Shown here: piece by piece, positions 36,814 through 48,044 of the stretch
Position numbering within the stretch: position 1 is the stretch's first letter
How the letters are laid out: each line of letters opens with the position of its first letter
From: RBG-16-66-20 sp052386675
GTDB taxonomy: Bacteria > Pseudomonadota > Gammaproteobacteria > Burkholderiales > SG8-39
NCBI GenBank assembly: GCA_052386675.1
Contig: JBQTJX010000002.1
Coordinates: forward strand, 1 to 64,000
Direction of reading: 5' to 3'
Length of the DNA stretch: 64,000 nucleotides
Notes under the pieces: model-generated
Seen by the model: only the letters and a program-made list of their open reading frames with translations
What the model was told of the DNA's origin: nothing
Databases searched by the model: none
Program-made: the position numbers and the translations under genes

Positions 36814-37035
36814 CTAGAGCAGCACCACCGCCACCGCCTGCACCAGCAGCCACGCCGCCAGCAGGCCCACGCTGGCGAGCGACCGCGTCCGGTGCTTCTC
36901 GGCCGCCTGCCGTTCGCCGGGCGACAGGCGGTCCTCGGCGATCCGCGGCGCGCGCCACAGGTACAGGAATATCAACAGCGCGCCGATCGTGGTCGCGAAC
37001 AGGCTGACGGTGCTGAGTATCCAGCTGACAGGCAT
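36814..37035 (-). CDS. Small two-helix membrane protein of unknown function
   Basis: 73 residues from the ATG at 37035, with two hydrophobic helices (about residues 4-28 and 53-73) joined by a charged loop rich in Arg/Glu. GGAGGAG sits 6 bases before this ATG and decides it over a longer frame from 37107. The family is not recognised. Confidence 0.65.
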   Translation of the reverse strand: MPVSWILSTVSLFATTIGALLIFLYLWRAPRIAEDRLSPGERQAAEKHRTRSLASVGLLAAWLLVQAVAVVLL

Positions 37036-37200
37036 CGGCACTCCTCCAGTTTGATTCCAGGCATGCAGTAGTCCGGCTAGAGTAACGCAGGCGGCAATCC
37101 GGCGCACTCATTCCTAACGCCAGGCGGCGCCTGCGTTGTAAGATCGCTGGCACGGGCCGCCACACGCCGTCGCGAACGGGCCCGGTACACAGGAGCCCCG

Positions 37201-37971
37201 ATGGCCGAGCACACCCCGATCGCCAGAAGCACCTTCTGCAGCACCCTGCTGCTGCTGCAGGAGCGCGGGTTCGGCGCCGGCACGGTGATCGACATCGGCG
37301 CGGCGGAGGGAAACTTTTTCCTGTTCTGCTCGCAGGTCCGGCTGTTCCCGGACGCGCGGCATTTCTTCGTCGACGCGATGCAGGAGAATGCGGAGATCTA
37401 CCGCAGGCTGGCGGACCGATTCGAGGTCGGCCACGAGATCACTGCCCTGTCCTCCATGGACGGCGAGGTCGTGCTGCGCGTCGATCCGAACTTCTACAAC
37501 ACGCACATTGACCACCTGCAGCCCGGGTCGGACTACACCTCCACCCGGCGCGTCCCCATGTGCACGCTCGACGGTCTGGTGGCACGGCACGAGTTGCAGC
37601 CGCCCTACGTCCTCAAGCTCGATGTCCAGGGCGGCGAACTCGATGTGCTGCGCGGCGCCCTGCGCACACTGGACGAGGCGGTCATCGTCACCTCCGAGAT
37701 CCAGATCTTCTCCGAGCGCGACAACCTCGTCGAGTTGCTCGATTTCATGCAGGGCAATGGCTGGGCGCTTTACGACCTCACGGACCTGGCCTACTACCCG
37801 TCGGACAGCACCTTCTACCAGTGCTACGCGACATTCATTCCGAAATCCATGGATTTCCGGAAAGGCTCGCCGTGGATCCTTCCCGGACAGGAGGCCGTGG
37901 TGTACGAACAGCTGCGCGCGCGGCGCGCCTCGCGCATCGCGGCGCTGGAGGCGCTCGCGGGGAAGGGCTGA
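37201..37971 (+). CDS. FkbM family methyltransferase
   Basis: A 256-residue SAM-dependent methyltransferase: motif I VIDIGAAEGNF (about residues 29-39), FVDAMQEN, and the family-typical LKLDVQGGELDVLRGA followed by SEIQIFSERD. FkbM enzymes O-methylate hydroxyls of sugars or polyketide-like products. It stands alone, with no glycan or secondary-metabolite genes nearby, so its substrate is unknown. Confidence 0.88.
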   Translation: MAEHTPIARSTFCSTLLLLQERGFGAGTVIDIGAAEGNFFLFCSQVRLFPDARHFFVDAMQENAEIYRRLADRFEVGHEITALSSMDGEVVLRVDPNFYNTHIDHLQPGSDYTSTRRVPMCTLDGLVARHELQPPYVLKLDVQGGELDVLRGALRTLDEAVIVTSEIQIFSERDNLVELLDFMQGNGWALYDLTDLAYYPSDSTFYQCYATFIPKSMDFRKGSPWILPGQEAVVYEQLRARRASRIAALEALAGKG

Positions 37972-37993
37972 GGACGGGAAGCGTGACGCAACG

Positions 37994-38020
37994 AAAAAGG
38001 GCCAGCTTTCGCTGGCCCTT
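37994..38020 (-). terminator. Intrinsic terminator of the tRNA-Arg gene
   Basis: Minus strand AAGGGCCAGC-GAAA-GCTGGCCCTT is a perfect 10-bp stem with a GAAA loop, running into TTTTT (37994-37998). It lies 9 bases after the tRNA 3' end. Confidence 0.9.
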
Positions 38021-38028
38021 CTGTAGTA

Positions 38029-38105
38029 TGGCGCGCCCGGAGCGATTCGAACGCCCGACCCCTTGGTTCGTAGCCAAGTACTCTATCCATCTGAGCTACG
38101 GGCGC
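38029..38105 (-). tRNA. tRNA-Arg, anticodon ACG
   Basis: A 77-base cloverleaf on the minus strand: acceptor GCGCCCG pairs with CGGGCGC, D-arm GCTCAGATGGATAGAGT, anticodon stem-loop CTTGG-CTACGAA-CCAAG with anticodon ACG, T-arm GGGCG-TTCGAAT-CGCTC, discriminator G and encoded CCA (38029-38031). A34 would be deaminated to inosine by TadA to read CGU, CGC and CGA. Confidence 0.97.
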
Positions 38106-38116
38106 GGTGGGCGCGA

Positions 38117-38122
38117 ATTATA
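38117..38122 (-). promoter_or_regulatory. -10 box of the tRNA-Arg promoter
   Basis: A perfect TATAAT on the minus strand puts the transcript start near 38110, a few bases before the mature tRNA. The -35 is not clear. The opposite strand of this region carries the ribosome binding site of the monooxygenase gene. Confidence 0.65.
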
Positions 38123-38143
38123 CCAAAAACTCAAGGAGATGCG

Positions 38144-38431
38144 ATGTCGCTGGTGCTGCAGGTGAATATCCGGATCAAGCCCGAGAATGTGGAGGCGTTC
38201 ATGGCGCAGGTGCTGGAGAACGCCCGCGCCGCGCGCACTGAGCCCGGCTGCCGCCAGTTCGAGGTCCTGGTGGACGCTGACGACCGCACGAAAGTGATGC
38301 TGTTCGAGGTCTACGACAACCAGACGGCCTTCGAGGCGCACCAGGCTGGCGCCGCGTTCAAGAAATACCTCGCCAACGCGGTCCCCCTGCTCGCTTCGCG
38401 CGAGCGCCAGTTCTGGAACCGGGCGGGCTAG
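38144..38431 (+). CDS. Antibiotic biosynthesis monooxygenase (ABM) domain protein
   Basis: A 95-residue ferredoxin-like alpha/beta-barrel protein of the ABM/quinol monooxygenase type, close to the YgiN and LsrG sizes. The pattern VNIRIKPENVEAFMAQVLENARAA... EPGCRQFEVLVD... FEVYDNQTAFEAH is characteristic. Such proteins oxidise quinols or isomerise small signalling molecules. AAGGAG (38133-38138) precedes the ATG; the frame extends upstream only into the tRNA. Confidence 0.88.
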   Translation: MSLVLQVNIRIKPENVEAFMAQVLENARAARTEPGCRQFEVLVDADDRTKVMLFEVYDNQTAFEAHQAGAAFKKYLANAVPLLASRERQFWNRAG

Positions 38432-38937
38432 AACAGGAAGTAGCCCAGCCCGCCGCCGCCGCCCAGCAGCCACAGCGGATTCAGCCGGCTGAAATACAGC
38501 GCAGCGGCGCTGCCGCCCGCGATCAGCCCGCTCTGCCAGTCCGGCCCGTGCGGTGTGCCAAGCACGTAGCCGCCGGAGAACACCAGCCCCACGGTGACCG
38601 GCAGCAGCGCACGCTGGGTCGTGGCGCGCCAGGGCGCATCCTTGAAGCGGTCCCAGGCCGCCGACACGTACCAGGCCAGCACTGACGAGGGCAGCGTCAT
38701 CGCTGCCAGTGCCGCGATCGCGCCCCAGAGTCCCGCCACATGCCAGCCGATGAGGCTGGAGATGAGGATGTTCGGCCCCGGCGCCGCCTGCGACACGGCG
38801 AACAGCTGGGTGAACTCGGCGGGCGTCACCCACTGGTTGGTCTCGACGACCACGCGCTGGAACTCCGGCATGATGGAACTGATTCCGCCCACCGAGAGCA
38901 GCGACAGCAGCGCGAACCAGAGTACCAGGTTGAGCAT
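38428..38937 (-). CDS. Chromate transporter, C-terminal-type half (short ChrA)
   Basis: A 169-residue membrane protein of the CHR family, about six helices, with FAVSQAAPGPNILIS corresponding to the conserved half-motif. Together with the adjacent gene it forms a two-gene (short-chain) ChrA pair, the split counterpart of long fused ChrA. Its ATG shares one base with the TGA of the upstream half (TGATG), so the two are coupled. Confidence 0.88.
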   Translation of the reverse strand: MLNLVLWFALLSLLSVGGISSIMPEFQRVVVETNQWVTPAEFTQLFAVSQAAPGPNILISSLIGWHVAGLWGAIAALAAMTLPSSVLAWYVSAAWDRFKDAPWRATTQRALLPVTVGLVFSGGYVLGTPHGPDWQSGLIAGGSAAALYFSRLNPLWLLGGGGGLGYFLF

Positions 38938-39500
38938 CAGGCAAGCTTGCGCGTGGCGGCGAGCCAGGCGAGCGCGATCGCAATTGGCAGCACGTAGAGC
39001 AGCGACACCCTCGCGATACCCACTGACAGGAAGCAGCCGGCGACGATGGCCAGCGCCGCGGGTTTCGTCGCCAGCGGCCTGCACAGCTTGAACGCTGTGC
39101 CGATGAACAGCCCCGCACCAGCGATACCGACGCCGGTGACCACCGCCTTCACCGCCGGGTAGCCCGCGTAATCCCCATAGAGCACCGCCAGCGCCAGCAC
39201 CCAGACGAAGGGCAGCGCCATCAGGCCGGCGAAGGCGACCAGCGCGCCTGGCAAACCGAACCAGCGCCGCCCCAGCACCACGGAAACGTTGCCGACGTTC
39301 GGTCCGGGCAGGAACTGGCACAGCGCCAGCACTTCGGCGAACTCCGCCGGCGCGATCCAGCGCTTTTCCTCCACCAGCACCCGGTGCGCCCAGGGCAGCA
39401 CGCCGCCGAAGGAGCGCGCGCCGATGGAGAGGAACCCGACATAGAGTGCCCAGAGCGAGCTCGGCGCCTGGTACGAGAGCCCTCTGTCGGAGTCCGCCAA
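38937..39500 (-). CDS. Chromate transporter, N-terminal-type half (short ChrA)
   Basis: A 187-residue CHR-family membrane protein with ALCQFLPGPNVGNVSVVLG and GVLPWAHRVL, the family signature. The pair is expected to work as a heterodimeric inner-membrane efflux protein for chromate or a related anion. It abuts the flavin reductase gene (stop of that gene at 39501), so the three form one transcript. Confidence 0.9.
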   Translation of the reverse strand: MADSDRGLSYQAPSSLWALYVGFLSIGARSFGGVLPWAHRVLVEEKRWIAPAEFAEVLALCQFLPGPNVGNVSVVLGRRWFGLPGALVAFAGLMALPFVWVLALAVLYGDYAGYPAVKAVVTGVGIAGAGLFIGTAFKLCRPLATKPAALAIVAGCFLSVGIARVSLLYVLPIAIALAWLAATRKLA

Positions 39501-40049
39501 CTACTCGCCCCAGTAGTCCAGGCCTTCGGGCAGCGGCTCGCCATGCGCGAGCGCGGCGATCTTGGCGTACTGGCCGTCCGCATAAAGCAGCGCCTTGCCC
39601 TTCCTGCCCAGGTGCAGCGCCTCGACTTCGCCCAGGAACACGGTATGGGTGCCGTGCTCGAGCCGGTTCGCGATCCGGCAATCGAACGCAACCAGCGCAT
39701 TGGCCAGGACGGGCGAGCCGGTGGCGAGGCGCGTCCAGTCAGCCGAGCTGAAGCGCTCTTCTCCCCGCACCTGCCCGACCAGCGTGCCGCTGAACAGGCC
39801 CGACAGCTCGCGGTCCTCGAAGCGCAGCACGTTGACGCAGAACACGCCGCTCCTGGCAATCGCGCCATGCGTGGTGGTGCCGCGGTTGATGCAGGCGAGC
39901 ACCGTGGGCGGGTCGGCGGTGGCCGAGCACACCGCGGTCGCAGTCATGCCGTAGCGATGGCCGGCGTGGCCGCAGGTGACGATGCTCACCGCGCCCGCCA
40001 GCGCGCGCATGCCGAGCTTGAACCGGGCAACGCCGGCGGGCTGATCCAT
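39501..40049 (-). CDS. Flavin reductase family (FMN-binding) protein
   Basis: 182 residues with the flavin reductase-like split beta-barrel: the HRYGMTATAVCSATADPPT FMN-contact region and a GTHTVFLGEVEAL strand. Members supply reduced flavin to monooxygenases or reduce it for other partners. It is the first gene of the operon with the two chromate transporter halves. A -10 TAGAAT on the minus strand (around 40060) may be its promoter. Confidence 0.88.
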   Translation of the reverse strand: MDQPAGVARFKLGMRALAGAVSIVTCGHAGHRYGMTATAVCSATADPPTVLACINRGTTTHGAIARSGVFCVNVLRFEDRELSGLFSGTLVGQVRGEERFSSADWTRLATGSPVLANALVAFDCRIANRLEHGTHTVFLGEVEALHLGRKGKALLYADGQYAKIAALAHGEPLPEGLDYWGE

Positions 40050-40093
40050 GCAAGGATTCTACAATCCAGCCCGACCCATTGACGGAGCATTCC

Positions 40094-41857
40094 ATGCCGG
40101 ATCACGGATTTCTGCACCAGGCGCTGATCTACCTCGCCGCGGGTGTGATCGCGGTGCCGATATTCCGGCGCCTCGGACTGGGCTCGGTGCTGGGCTACCT
40201 CGTCGCCGGCGTGGTCATCGGGCCCGGCGGCCTCGGCTTCGTTTCCGAGCCCCAGGCGATCCTGCATTTCGCCGAGTTCGGCGTCGTGCTGCTGCTGTTC
40301 CTGGTCGGGCTGGAACTCGAGCCCAGGCGCCTGTGGCAGATGCGCCGCTCCATCCTCGGCATGGGCGCGGTGCAGGTGCTGCTCACCATGGCGGTATTCG
40401 CGGCGCTGGGCTGGGGCTTCGGCGTCCCGGCCAAGGTTGCGCTGGTGGCCGGCATGGGTTTCGCCATGTCCTCCACCGCCATCGCGCTCGCCACGCTGCA
40501 GGAGAAGAGCCTGCTCGCCACCCCGGGCGGCCAGGCCAGCTTCTCGGTGCTGCTGTTCCAGGACATCGCGGTGATCCCGCTGCTGCTACTGCTCGCCTTC
40601 CTGCAGCCCGGCCAGGGAGCTGAGGGCTTCGACTGGATGGCGCCTCTGAAGGCGATCGGGGTCATCGTCGGCCTGGTCGCCGCCGGGCGCCTGCTGCTGC
40701 GGCCGGTGCTGCGCTTCGTCGCCAACACGCGCCAACGCGAGATTTTCGTCGGCTTCGCCCTGCTGCTGGTGATCGGCATAGCGGCGCTCATGACGCAGGT
40801 CGGACTGTCCATGGCGCTGGGCGCGTTCCTTGGCGGGGTGCTGCTCGCCGACAGCGAGTACCGGCACCAGATCGAACTGGACATCGAGCCCTTCAAGGGC
40901 CTGCTCCTGGGACTGTTCTTCATTGCCGTGGGCATGTCGGTGGACCTGGGCCTGTTCCTGCATTCACCGCTGCTGGTGATCGGCCTGGCCGCCGGCGTGG
41001 TGGCGCTGAAGGCCGCCCTGCTCTATCCGGTGGCGAAGACCTTCGGCTATTGCGGCCGCGCGGACGCCACGCTGTTCGCCCTCGGCCTTTCGCAAGTGGG
41101 CGAGTTTGCCTTTGTCCTCTACGCCGCCGCCGGCGACATCCTGCCGCGGCCGACGCTGGACGTGCTCAACGCCGTGGTGGCGGTGTCCATGCTCGCTACG
41201 CCGCTGCTGATGATCCTCTACGAGCGGGTGCTGGCGCCGCGCTTCGCCGCCGGGCCCGGGCGCGACCCCGATGTCATAGACGAGCAGAACCCGGTCATCA
41301 TCGCCGGCTTCGGCCGCTTCGGGCAGGTGGTCTCCCGCGTCCTCGCGGGGATGAAGATCAAGTCCACGGTGGTGGACGCCGACCCCAACCAGATCGAGCT
41401 GGTGCGCCGCTTCGGCAACAAGGCCTACTACGGCGATGCCACGCGCCTGGACCTGCTCGAGGCCGCGGGCGCGCGCCAGGCCAAGCTGCTGGTGGTGGCG
41501 GTGGACAATCCGGACAGCGCCATGCGCATCGTCAAGGAAGCGCGCAGGCACTTCCACCACCTGAAGGTCGTGGTGCGCGCGCGCAGCCGCACCGACGCCT
41601 TCGACTACCACGACCTGAACGTGCCGGCGGTGCGCGAAACCTTCGGCTCGGCGCTGGAGGCCTCGGAACTGGCGCTGCGGGCGCTCGATTTCGGCCCGGT
41701 CGCTGCGCGCCGGGTGGTAGCGCGCTTCCGGCGCCACGACGAGGAGTTGATCGGCGAGCAGGCCTCGCATCGAAGCGACGTCAAGAAGCTGATCGCGGTG
41801 TCACAGCAGGGGCGCGAGGACCTGGAGCGGCTGCTGGCGGAGGAAGCCATTCGATAG
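40094..41857 (+). CDS. Kef-type potassium/proton antiporter
   Basis: A 587-residue monovalent cation:proton antiporter-2: a sodium/proton-exchanger membrane domain (about residues 1-385, roughly 12 helices), then a TrkA-N NAD-binding domain beginning VIIAGFGRFGQVVSRVL and a C-terminal tail. It resembles KefB/KefC, which efflux K+ during electrophile stress under glutathione control. ATG 40094 follows GGAG; a TTG at 40079 is an alternative. It is divergent from the flavin reductase operon. Confidence 0.9.
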   Translation: MPDHGFLHQALIYLAAGVIAVPIFRRLGLGSVLGYLVAGVVIGPGGLGFVSEPQAILHFAEFGVVLLLFLVGLELEPRRLWQMRRSILGMGAVQVLLTMAVFAALGWGFGVPAKVALVAGMGFAMSSTAIALATLQEKSLLATPGGQASFSVLLFQDIAVIPLLLLLAFLQPGQGAEGFDWMAPLKAIGVIVGLVAAGRLLLRPVLRFVANTRQREIFVGFALLLVIGIAALMTQVGLSMALGAFLGGVLLADSEYRHQIELDIEPFKGLLLGLFFIAVGMSVDLGLFLHSPLLVIGLAAGVVALKAALLYPVAKTFGYCGRADATLFALGLSQVGEFAFVLYAAAGDILPRPTLDVLNAVVAVSMLATPLLMILYERVLAPRFAAGPGRDPDVIDEQNPVIIAGFGRFGQVVSRVLAGMKIKSTVVDADPNQIELVRRFGNKAYYGDATRLDLLEAAGARQAKLLVVAVDNPDSAMRIVKEARRHFHHLKVVVRARSRTDAFDYHDLNVPAVRETFGSALEASELALRALDFGPVAARRVVARFRRHDEELIGEQASHRSDVKKLIAVSQQGREDLERLLAEEAIR

Positions 41858-41958
41858 AAGTGGCCTATGGTCTCCATGTAAACGTTGTCTTGGACCTGGC
41901 GCGGGCGAAGGCCTAGCCTGCACTCACAGGTAATCAGTGCAAACAACGAGGAGTCCCC

Positions 41959-44138
<2,180 letters not shown>

Positions 44139-44142
<4 letters not shown>

Positions 44143-45026
44143 GCCCGCTTCAGGTTCACCAGCGCGATTCCCAGCCCCACCAGGACAGCCGCCGCCGCGA
44201 ACGACGCGGTGAGCGGCTCCTCCAGCAGGATGACACCCGCGGCGACGCCGAACAGCGGCGTCAGGAACGAGAACACCGCAAGCCGCGCCGCAAGGTAGCG
44301 CCGCAGCAGCCAGAACCACGCCAGGAAGCTGGCGTAGGCCACCGCGATGCACTGATAGGCGAAAGCGATGACGATCGCCGGCGTCAGCTTCGTCACGCCC
44401 GTCTCGCCCATCAGCCATGCAACGACGAGCAGCACCGGCCCGGACACCGCGAGCTGGTAGAACAGGGTCTTGGTGGCGCTGACCGAGGCCAGCCTGGTGC
44501 ACCGGATAAGGATCGTGGTCACCGCCCAGAACAGCGCCCCAAGGAGGCCGAAGAAGTCCCCCAGCAGGGTGGCGCGGCCGCCGGTGAAGCCGTCGCTGAA
44601 GGCAAGCGCGACGCCGCCGAAGGCGACCAGCACCCCGATCCATTGGCGCAGGTCGAGCCGCTCCTGTGGAATCAGGAAGTGCAGGCCGAAGGCGGTGATG
44701 CAGGGCGCGAGGTACACGAACACCACCATGCGCGCGGCGTCGGTGTGTGCCAGCCCGGCGAAGATGAACACGAACTCCGCGGCGAACAGCAGCCCGGCCA
44801 GCACGCCTGGCCACAAAGTGCCGTCGCGATCCCAGAGCACGCCGCCCTGCCAGCGCACCCAGGCCAACAGCAACGCGGTGGCGATGACCGAGCGCAGGCC
44901 GGCCTGGAATACCAGCGATATTCCCTCGGCCGCGAACTTCGCCGCCACGTGCCCCACGCCCCAGACCAGGCACAGCAACACCATGAGCGAAACTGCCGAA
45001 GCGTCGAGGGGTTTTCGCTGGTCCAT
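44139..45026 (-). CDS. EamA/DMT superfamily permease
   Basis: A 295-residue inner-membrane protein with ten predicted helices arranged as two EamA repeats of five (boundary near residue 150). The first repeat has LCLVWGVGHVAAKFAAEG, the second PLFGVAAGVILLEEPL, both typical of drug/metabolite exporters. The substrate is unknown. It is convergent with katG and divergent from Bug receptor copy 3, with 54 bases between the starts. Confidence 0.9.
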
Positions 45027-45080
45027 GGCCTTATTATTGCTTCGTCCTTGTACACTGCATTTCGCCCACAGGAGCCTCTC

Positions 45081-46037
45081 ATGCGCGCCATCCTTGCCAT
45101 CGTTTCGCTATCCCTCGCCAGCCTCGGCGCCATCGCCCAGGGCTACCCGAACAAGCCGGTGCGCATCGTAGTGCCCTTCCCGCCCGGAGGCGGCGCCGAT
45201 GTCGTGGTGCGCGTGCTGTCGCCGAAGATCAGCGACGCCCTTGGCCAGCAGGTGATCGTCGAGAACCGCGCTGGCGCCGGCGGCAATATCGGCGCCGATT
45301 TCGTCGCCAAGTCGCCCGCGGACGGCTACACGCTGTTCGTCGCCACCGCCTCGGCCACCATCAACCAGACCCTGACCAAGAACAAGGCCTGGGACATGCA
45401 GAAGAGCTTCGACCCGGTGGTGCACCTGGTCATCAACCAGAACGTCATGGCCGTGCACCCTTCCGTGCCCGCCACCAGCGTGAAGGAGTTCATCGCCCTG
45501 GCCAAGGCGAAGCCCGGCACCGTCACCTACGCCTCCTACGGCAACGGCACCTCCGCGCACCTGATTGCCGAACTGTTCAAGATGATGGCGGGCGTGGACC
45601 TGGTGCACGTGCCCTACAAGGGCGCCGCGCCGGCGGTGAACGACCTGCTCGGCGGCCAGGTGAACGTCATCTTCGCCGACATCGCCGCGATCCTGCCGCA
45701 TGCCAGGGCGGGCAAGGTGCGTCCGCTGGGCGTCGGCTCCGCGACCCGTTTCAGCGGACTGCCCGACGTGCCGACGGTGGCGGAAGCCGGCGTCCCCGGC
45801 TTCGAAGGCAGCGGCTTCCTTGCCCTGGTGGCGCCGGCAGGCACCCCGCGCGCGGCGATTGACGCGGTCAACGCGGCCACGGTGAAGGCGCTGGGCGACG
45901 CCGAGGTCAGCGCGCGCATCGCGGGCCTGGCCGGGATTCCCATGGGCGGCTCGCCGGAAAAGCTGGGCGAGTTCCTGCGCGCCGACGTTGCGAAGTGGGC
46001 GCGGGTGATCCAGGCCGGGAACGTCAGGTCCGACTGA
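45081..46037 (+). CDS. Bug-family (TctC) receptor, copy 3
   Basis: 318 residues: a short signal peptide (cleavage near AIAQG), YPNKPVRIVVPFPPGGGAD, AKSPADGYTLFVAT and HVPYKGAAPAVNDLLGGQV. AGGAG precedes ATG 45081; the longer upstream frame is antisense to the EamA gene. It converges on the MmgE/PrpD gene of the large operon with a 14-base overlap, so it is next to, but not part of, that operon. Confidence 0.92.
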   Translation: MRAILAIVSLSLASLGAIAQGYPNKPVRIVVPFPPGGGADVVVRVLSPKISDALGQQVIVENRAGAGGNIGADFVAKSPADGYTLFVATASATINQTLTKNKAWDMQKSFDPVVHLVINQNVMAVHPSVPATSVKEFIALAKAKPGTVTYASYGNGTSAHLIAELFKMMAGVDLVHVPYKGAAPAVNDLLGGQVNVIFADIAAILPHARAGKVRPLGVGSATRFSGLPDVPTVAEAGVPGFEGSGFLALVAPAGTPRAAIDAVNAATVKALGDAEVSARIAGLAGIPMGGSPEKLGEFLRADVAKWARVIQAGNVRSD

Positions 46038-47253
46038 GCAACTTCTCCCCCTCGGCCATCGGGCGGCCGGAGTAGCGTGCGAACTTCGCCAGCACTTCGG
46101 CGCGCGTCATCGGCTTCCCGGGATCGCCGCTGACGCGGTCCACTGAACGGACCATGCTCTCGTCGCCCAGGTGGATGACGAGCGTCGCGCCGCGCCTCCC
46201 GGTTCGCGTCAATCTCCGGTCTTCGGACAGGACCACCTTCTTCTCGAGTTCCGCGATCAGCCGGTCCTTCATTCCGTAGGCGGACGGGCCAAGGTCCCCG
46301 GTCGCCAGCGCCGCCGCGACGCCGAAAGACAGGCTGAACTGCGCCTGGATCGGCATCTTCGGCGCGCGATTGCCGCAATAGGTCAGCGCCTCGGCGTAGG
46401 TCGAGAGTTCGATCCGTGAGATGGCGCGCAGCCGCCCGGCAAGCTTTGGTCGCAGCGCCAACGCGGCGGCCACGCCGTAGTGGACGTGCCTGACCGCCGC
46501 GTAGGGCTTCAGGTAGCCTTCCAGCAGCAGCCATTTCCCGCTCGCGGCGAAACGGCCGGCGCCGATTCCATCGAGCGCGCCCGCCGGCGCCACTATCCCC
46601 GCAAGCGACGCATGTGCGGTCAGCAGGCCCAGTTGCGCCGAATGCGCGAGGTAGGTGTTGCGCGCGTCTGCGCCCGCCTTCACCGGCAGGTAGAGCGAAT
46701 GCGGCATCTGGCAGGCCGCGATGCGCACCGCGTCGAGCGCCTGCGCCGCGGTTCCGCCAGAGAGCCGGACCACGGCCACCGCGACGCCGAATCCGGGCCA
46801 GGTTGCATCCACGTGCATGCCCGGAGTCATGCGCACGGCCTCGCCCATGCGGCCGCCCGCTTCATAGCCGGCGATGAGCGCGCGCAGCATCGCGCCGAAG
46901 GAAATCTTCAATGCCTGCGCCAGCGCGTGGCAGGCGGCGATCACCGGCACGCCCGGCCGGCCATGCGCGCGCGCGAGCCCTTCGCAGGCCTCATCCCAGC
47001 ACGCCGAAATCGCGAACAGATACGAGGCGGCGGAAACAGAGAAGCCCTGGGCATATCCAGGCACGCGAACCCTGCCCGGATCGACTTTCGACAGACGGGC
47101 CGCCAGGCGCCGCAGTTTTGGATTGCAGCTGGCGGCGATAACGCAGCCGATGGTATCGAGTAGCAGCAGGCGCGCCTTGCGGTCGACCTCGCGCGGCGGC
47201 GCGCGGCGCCAGAGCCACCCAAGAACCGCGGCCAGTTGCGCGTCGCGGGACAT
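46024..47253 (-). CDS. MmgE/PrpD family protein, copy 1
   Basis: A 409-residue member of the family of 2-methylcitrate dehydratase and cis-aconitate decarboxylase. Visible features are the ARLLLLDTIGCVIAAS start, LIAGYEAGGRMGEAV, the HVDATWPGFGVAVAV active-site-like region and KPYAAVRHVHYG near the middle. Family members dehydrate or decarboxylate tri- or dicarboxylic acids. It is the last gene of the eleven-gene operon. It is somewhat shorter than PrpD, and the substrate is not predictable. Confidence 0.85.
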   Translation of the reverse strand: MSRDAQLAAVLGWLWRRAPPREVDRKARLLLLDTIGCVIAASCNPKLRRLAARLSKVDPGRVRVPGYAQGFSVSAASYLFAISACWDEACEGLARAHGRPGVPVIAACHALAQALKISFGAMLRALIAGYEAGGRMGEAVRMTPGMHVDATWPGFGVAVAVVRLSGGTAAQALDAVRIAACQMPHSLYLPVKAGADARNTYLAHSAQLGLLTAHASLAGIVAPAGALDGIGAGRFAASGKWLLLEGYLKPYAAVRHVHYGVAAALALRPKLAGRLRAISRIELSTYAEALTYCGNRAPKMPIQAQFSLSFGVAAALATGDLGPSAYGMKDRLIAELEKKVVLSEDRRLTRTGRRGATLVIHLGDESMVRSVDRVSGDPGKPMTRAEVLAKFARYSGRPMAEGEKLLSRT

Positions 47254-47255
47254 GG

Positions 47256-48044
47256 CTACTTCAGGAACCGGTCCAGGCCGTAGAAGCGCAGCACCTGCTG
47301 CAGGCGTTCGCGCGGCACCTTGTCCCCGACCCAGCCCGCGGCCTGCGGCGCGGGGGCGTCCACGGCCGCTTCCGCGGCTTGCAGTGTCAGCGCCAGGCTG
47401 TCCAGCAGCGGCACGCCGTCCACTTCGCGCATGCCCGAGGTCGTGAGCAGCACGTTCATCGGGATTTCGCCCGGGATGATGGCCTGCGCGCCTTTTGCGA
47501 TCATGCGGCGAGCGGCGACTGCAAACAGGTCCTTCACGCGGCCCGGGTTGTCGAATGCGTTCACCACGTCCTTGAAGGTGAAGCCGACCGGCTCGATGCC
47601 GATGCAGTTGCCGGAGAGCCCGAGGTCCCGCACCTGCTCCAGGTAATGCTGCGCCATGCGGTCGATGAAGATGAGCATGCCGAACTTCCTCCCGCCCGCC
47701 GCCGCGGCGCGAAAGCAGGTTTCGCCTGCGGCCACCACCGGGATGCGCACCATGTCGCGCGCCTCGCGCAGCAGCGGGTCCACCAGGGTGCAGGCGGCGA
47801 AGGCGGCGAAGCCGGCTTTCTCGGCGTTGAGCGCCTGAAGCGGGAACTGCAGGCTGTGCAGCGCGAACAGCGCCGCGTGGCCGATGTCGGAGCCGGGATA
47901 ATTCGCCGGGTAGGTGCCCGGCAGCAGGCCGTGCAGCACCACCTCGGTGTCCGGGCGCACCACGGTCCGGATGTGCGCCGTCATGCGCGCTGCGTAGTCA
48001 GGCAGGTCCTCGAGGACCGTCATGCTCTGGTGCCAGATTCTCAT
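47256..48044 (-). CDS. Asp/Glu/hydantoin racemase-fold protein with a single catalytic-type Cys
   Basis: A 262-residue protein of the aspartate/glutamate racemase superfamily. The N-terminal catalytic Cys is Cys85 (AACTLVDPLLREA). At the second catalytic position, usually Gly-Cys-(Thr/Ala), the sequence is IIPGEIPMN, putting Glu193 where the second Cys is expected. A two-base racemase mechanism is thus unlikely; one-Cys relatives include arylmalonate decarboxylase-type enzymes. It overlaps the DUF35 gene by 4 bases and precedes the MmgE/PrpD gene by 2. Confidence 0.75.
   Translation of the reverse strand: MRIWHQSMTVLEDLPDYAARMTAHIRTVVRPDTEVVLHGLLPGTYPANYPGSDIGHAALFALHSLQFPLQALNAEKAGFAAFAACTLVDPLLREARDMVRIPVVAAGETCFRAAAAGGRKFGMLIFIDRMAQHYLEQVRDLGLSGNCIGIEPVGFTFKDVVNAFDNPGRVKDLFAVAARRMIAKGAQAIIPGEIPMNVLLTTSGMREVDGVPLLDSLALTLQAAEAAVDAPAPQAAGWVGDKVPRERLQQVLRFYGLDRFLK

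Noticed and set aside
37976..38040. The tRNA terminator hairpin as a bidirectional terminator for the FkbM gene
   Set aside because: The plus-strand side lacks a T-run after the stem (CTGTAG follows), so only the minus-strand direction is supported.
38029..38105. tRNA-Arg as an integration site for a genomic island
   Set aside because: No integrase gene and no partial copy of the tRNA 3' end was seen nearby.
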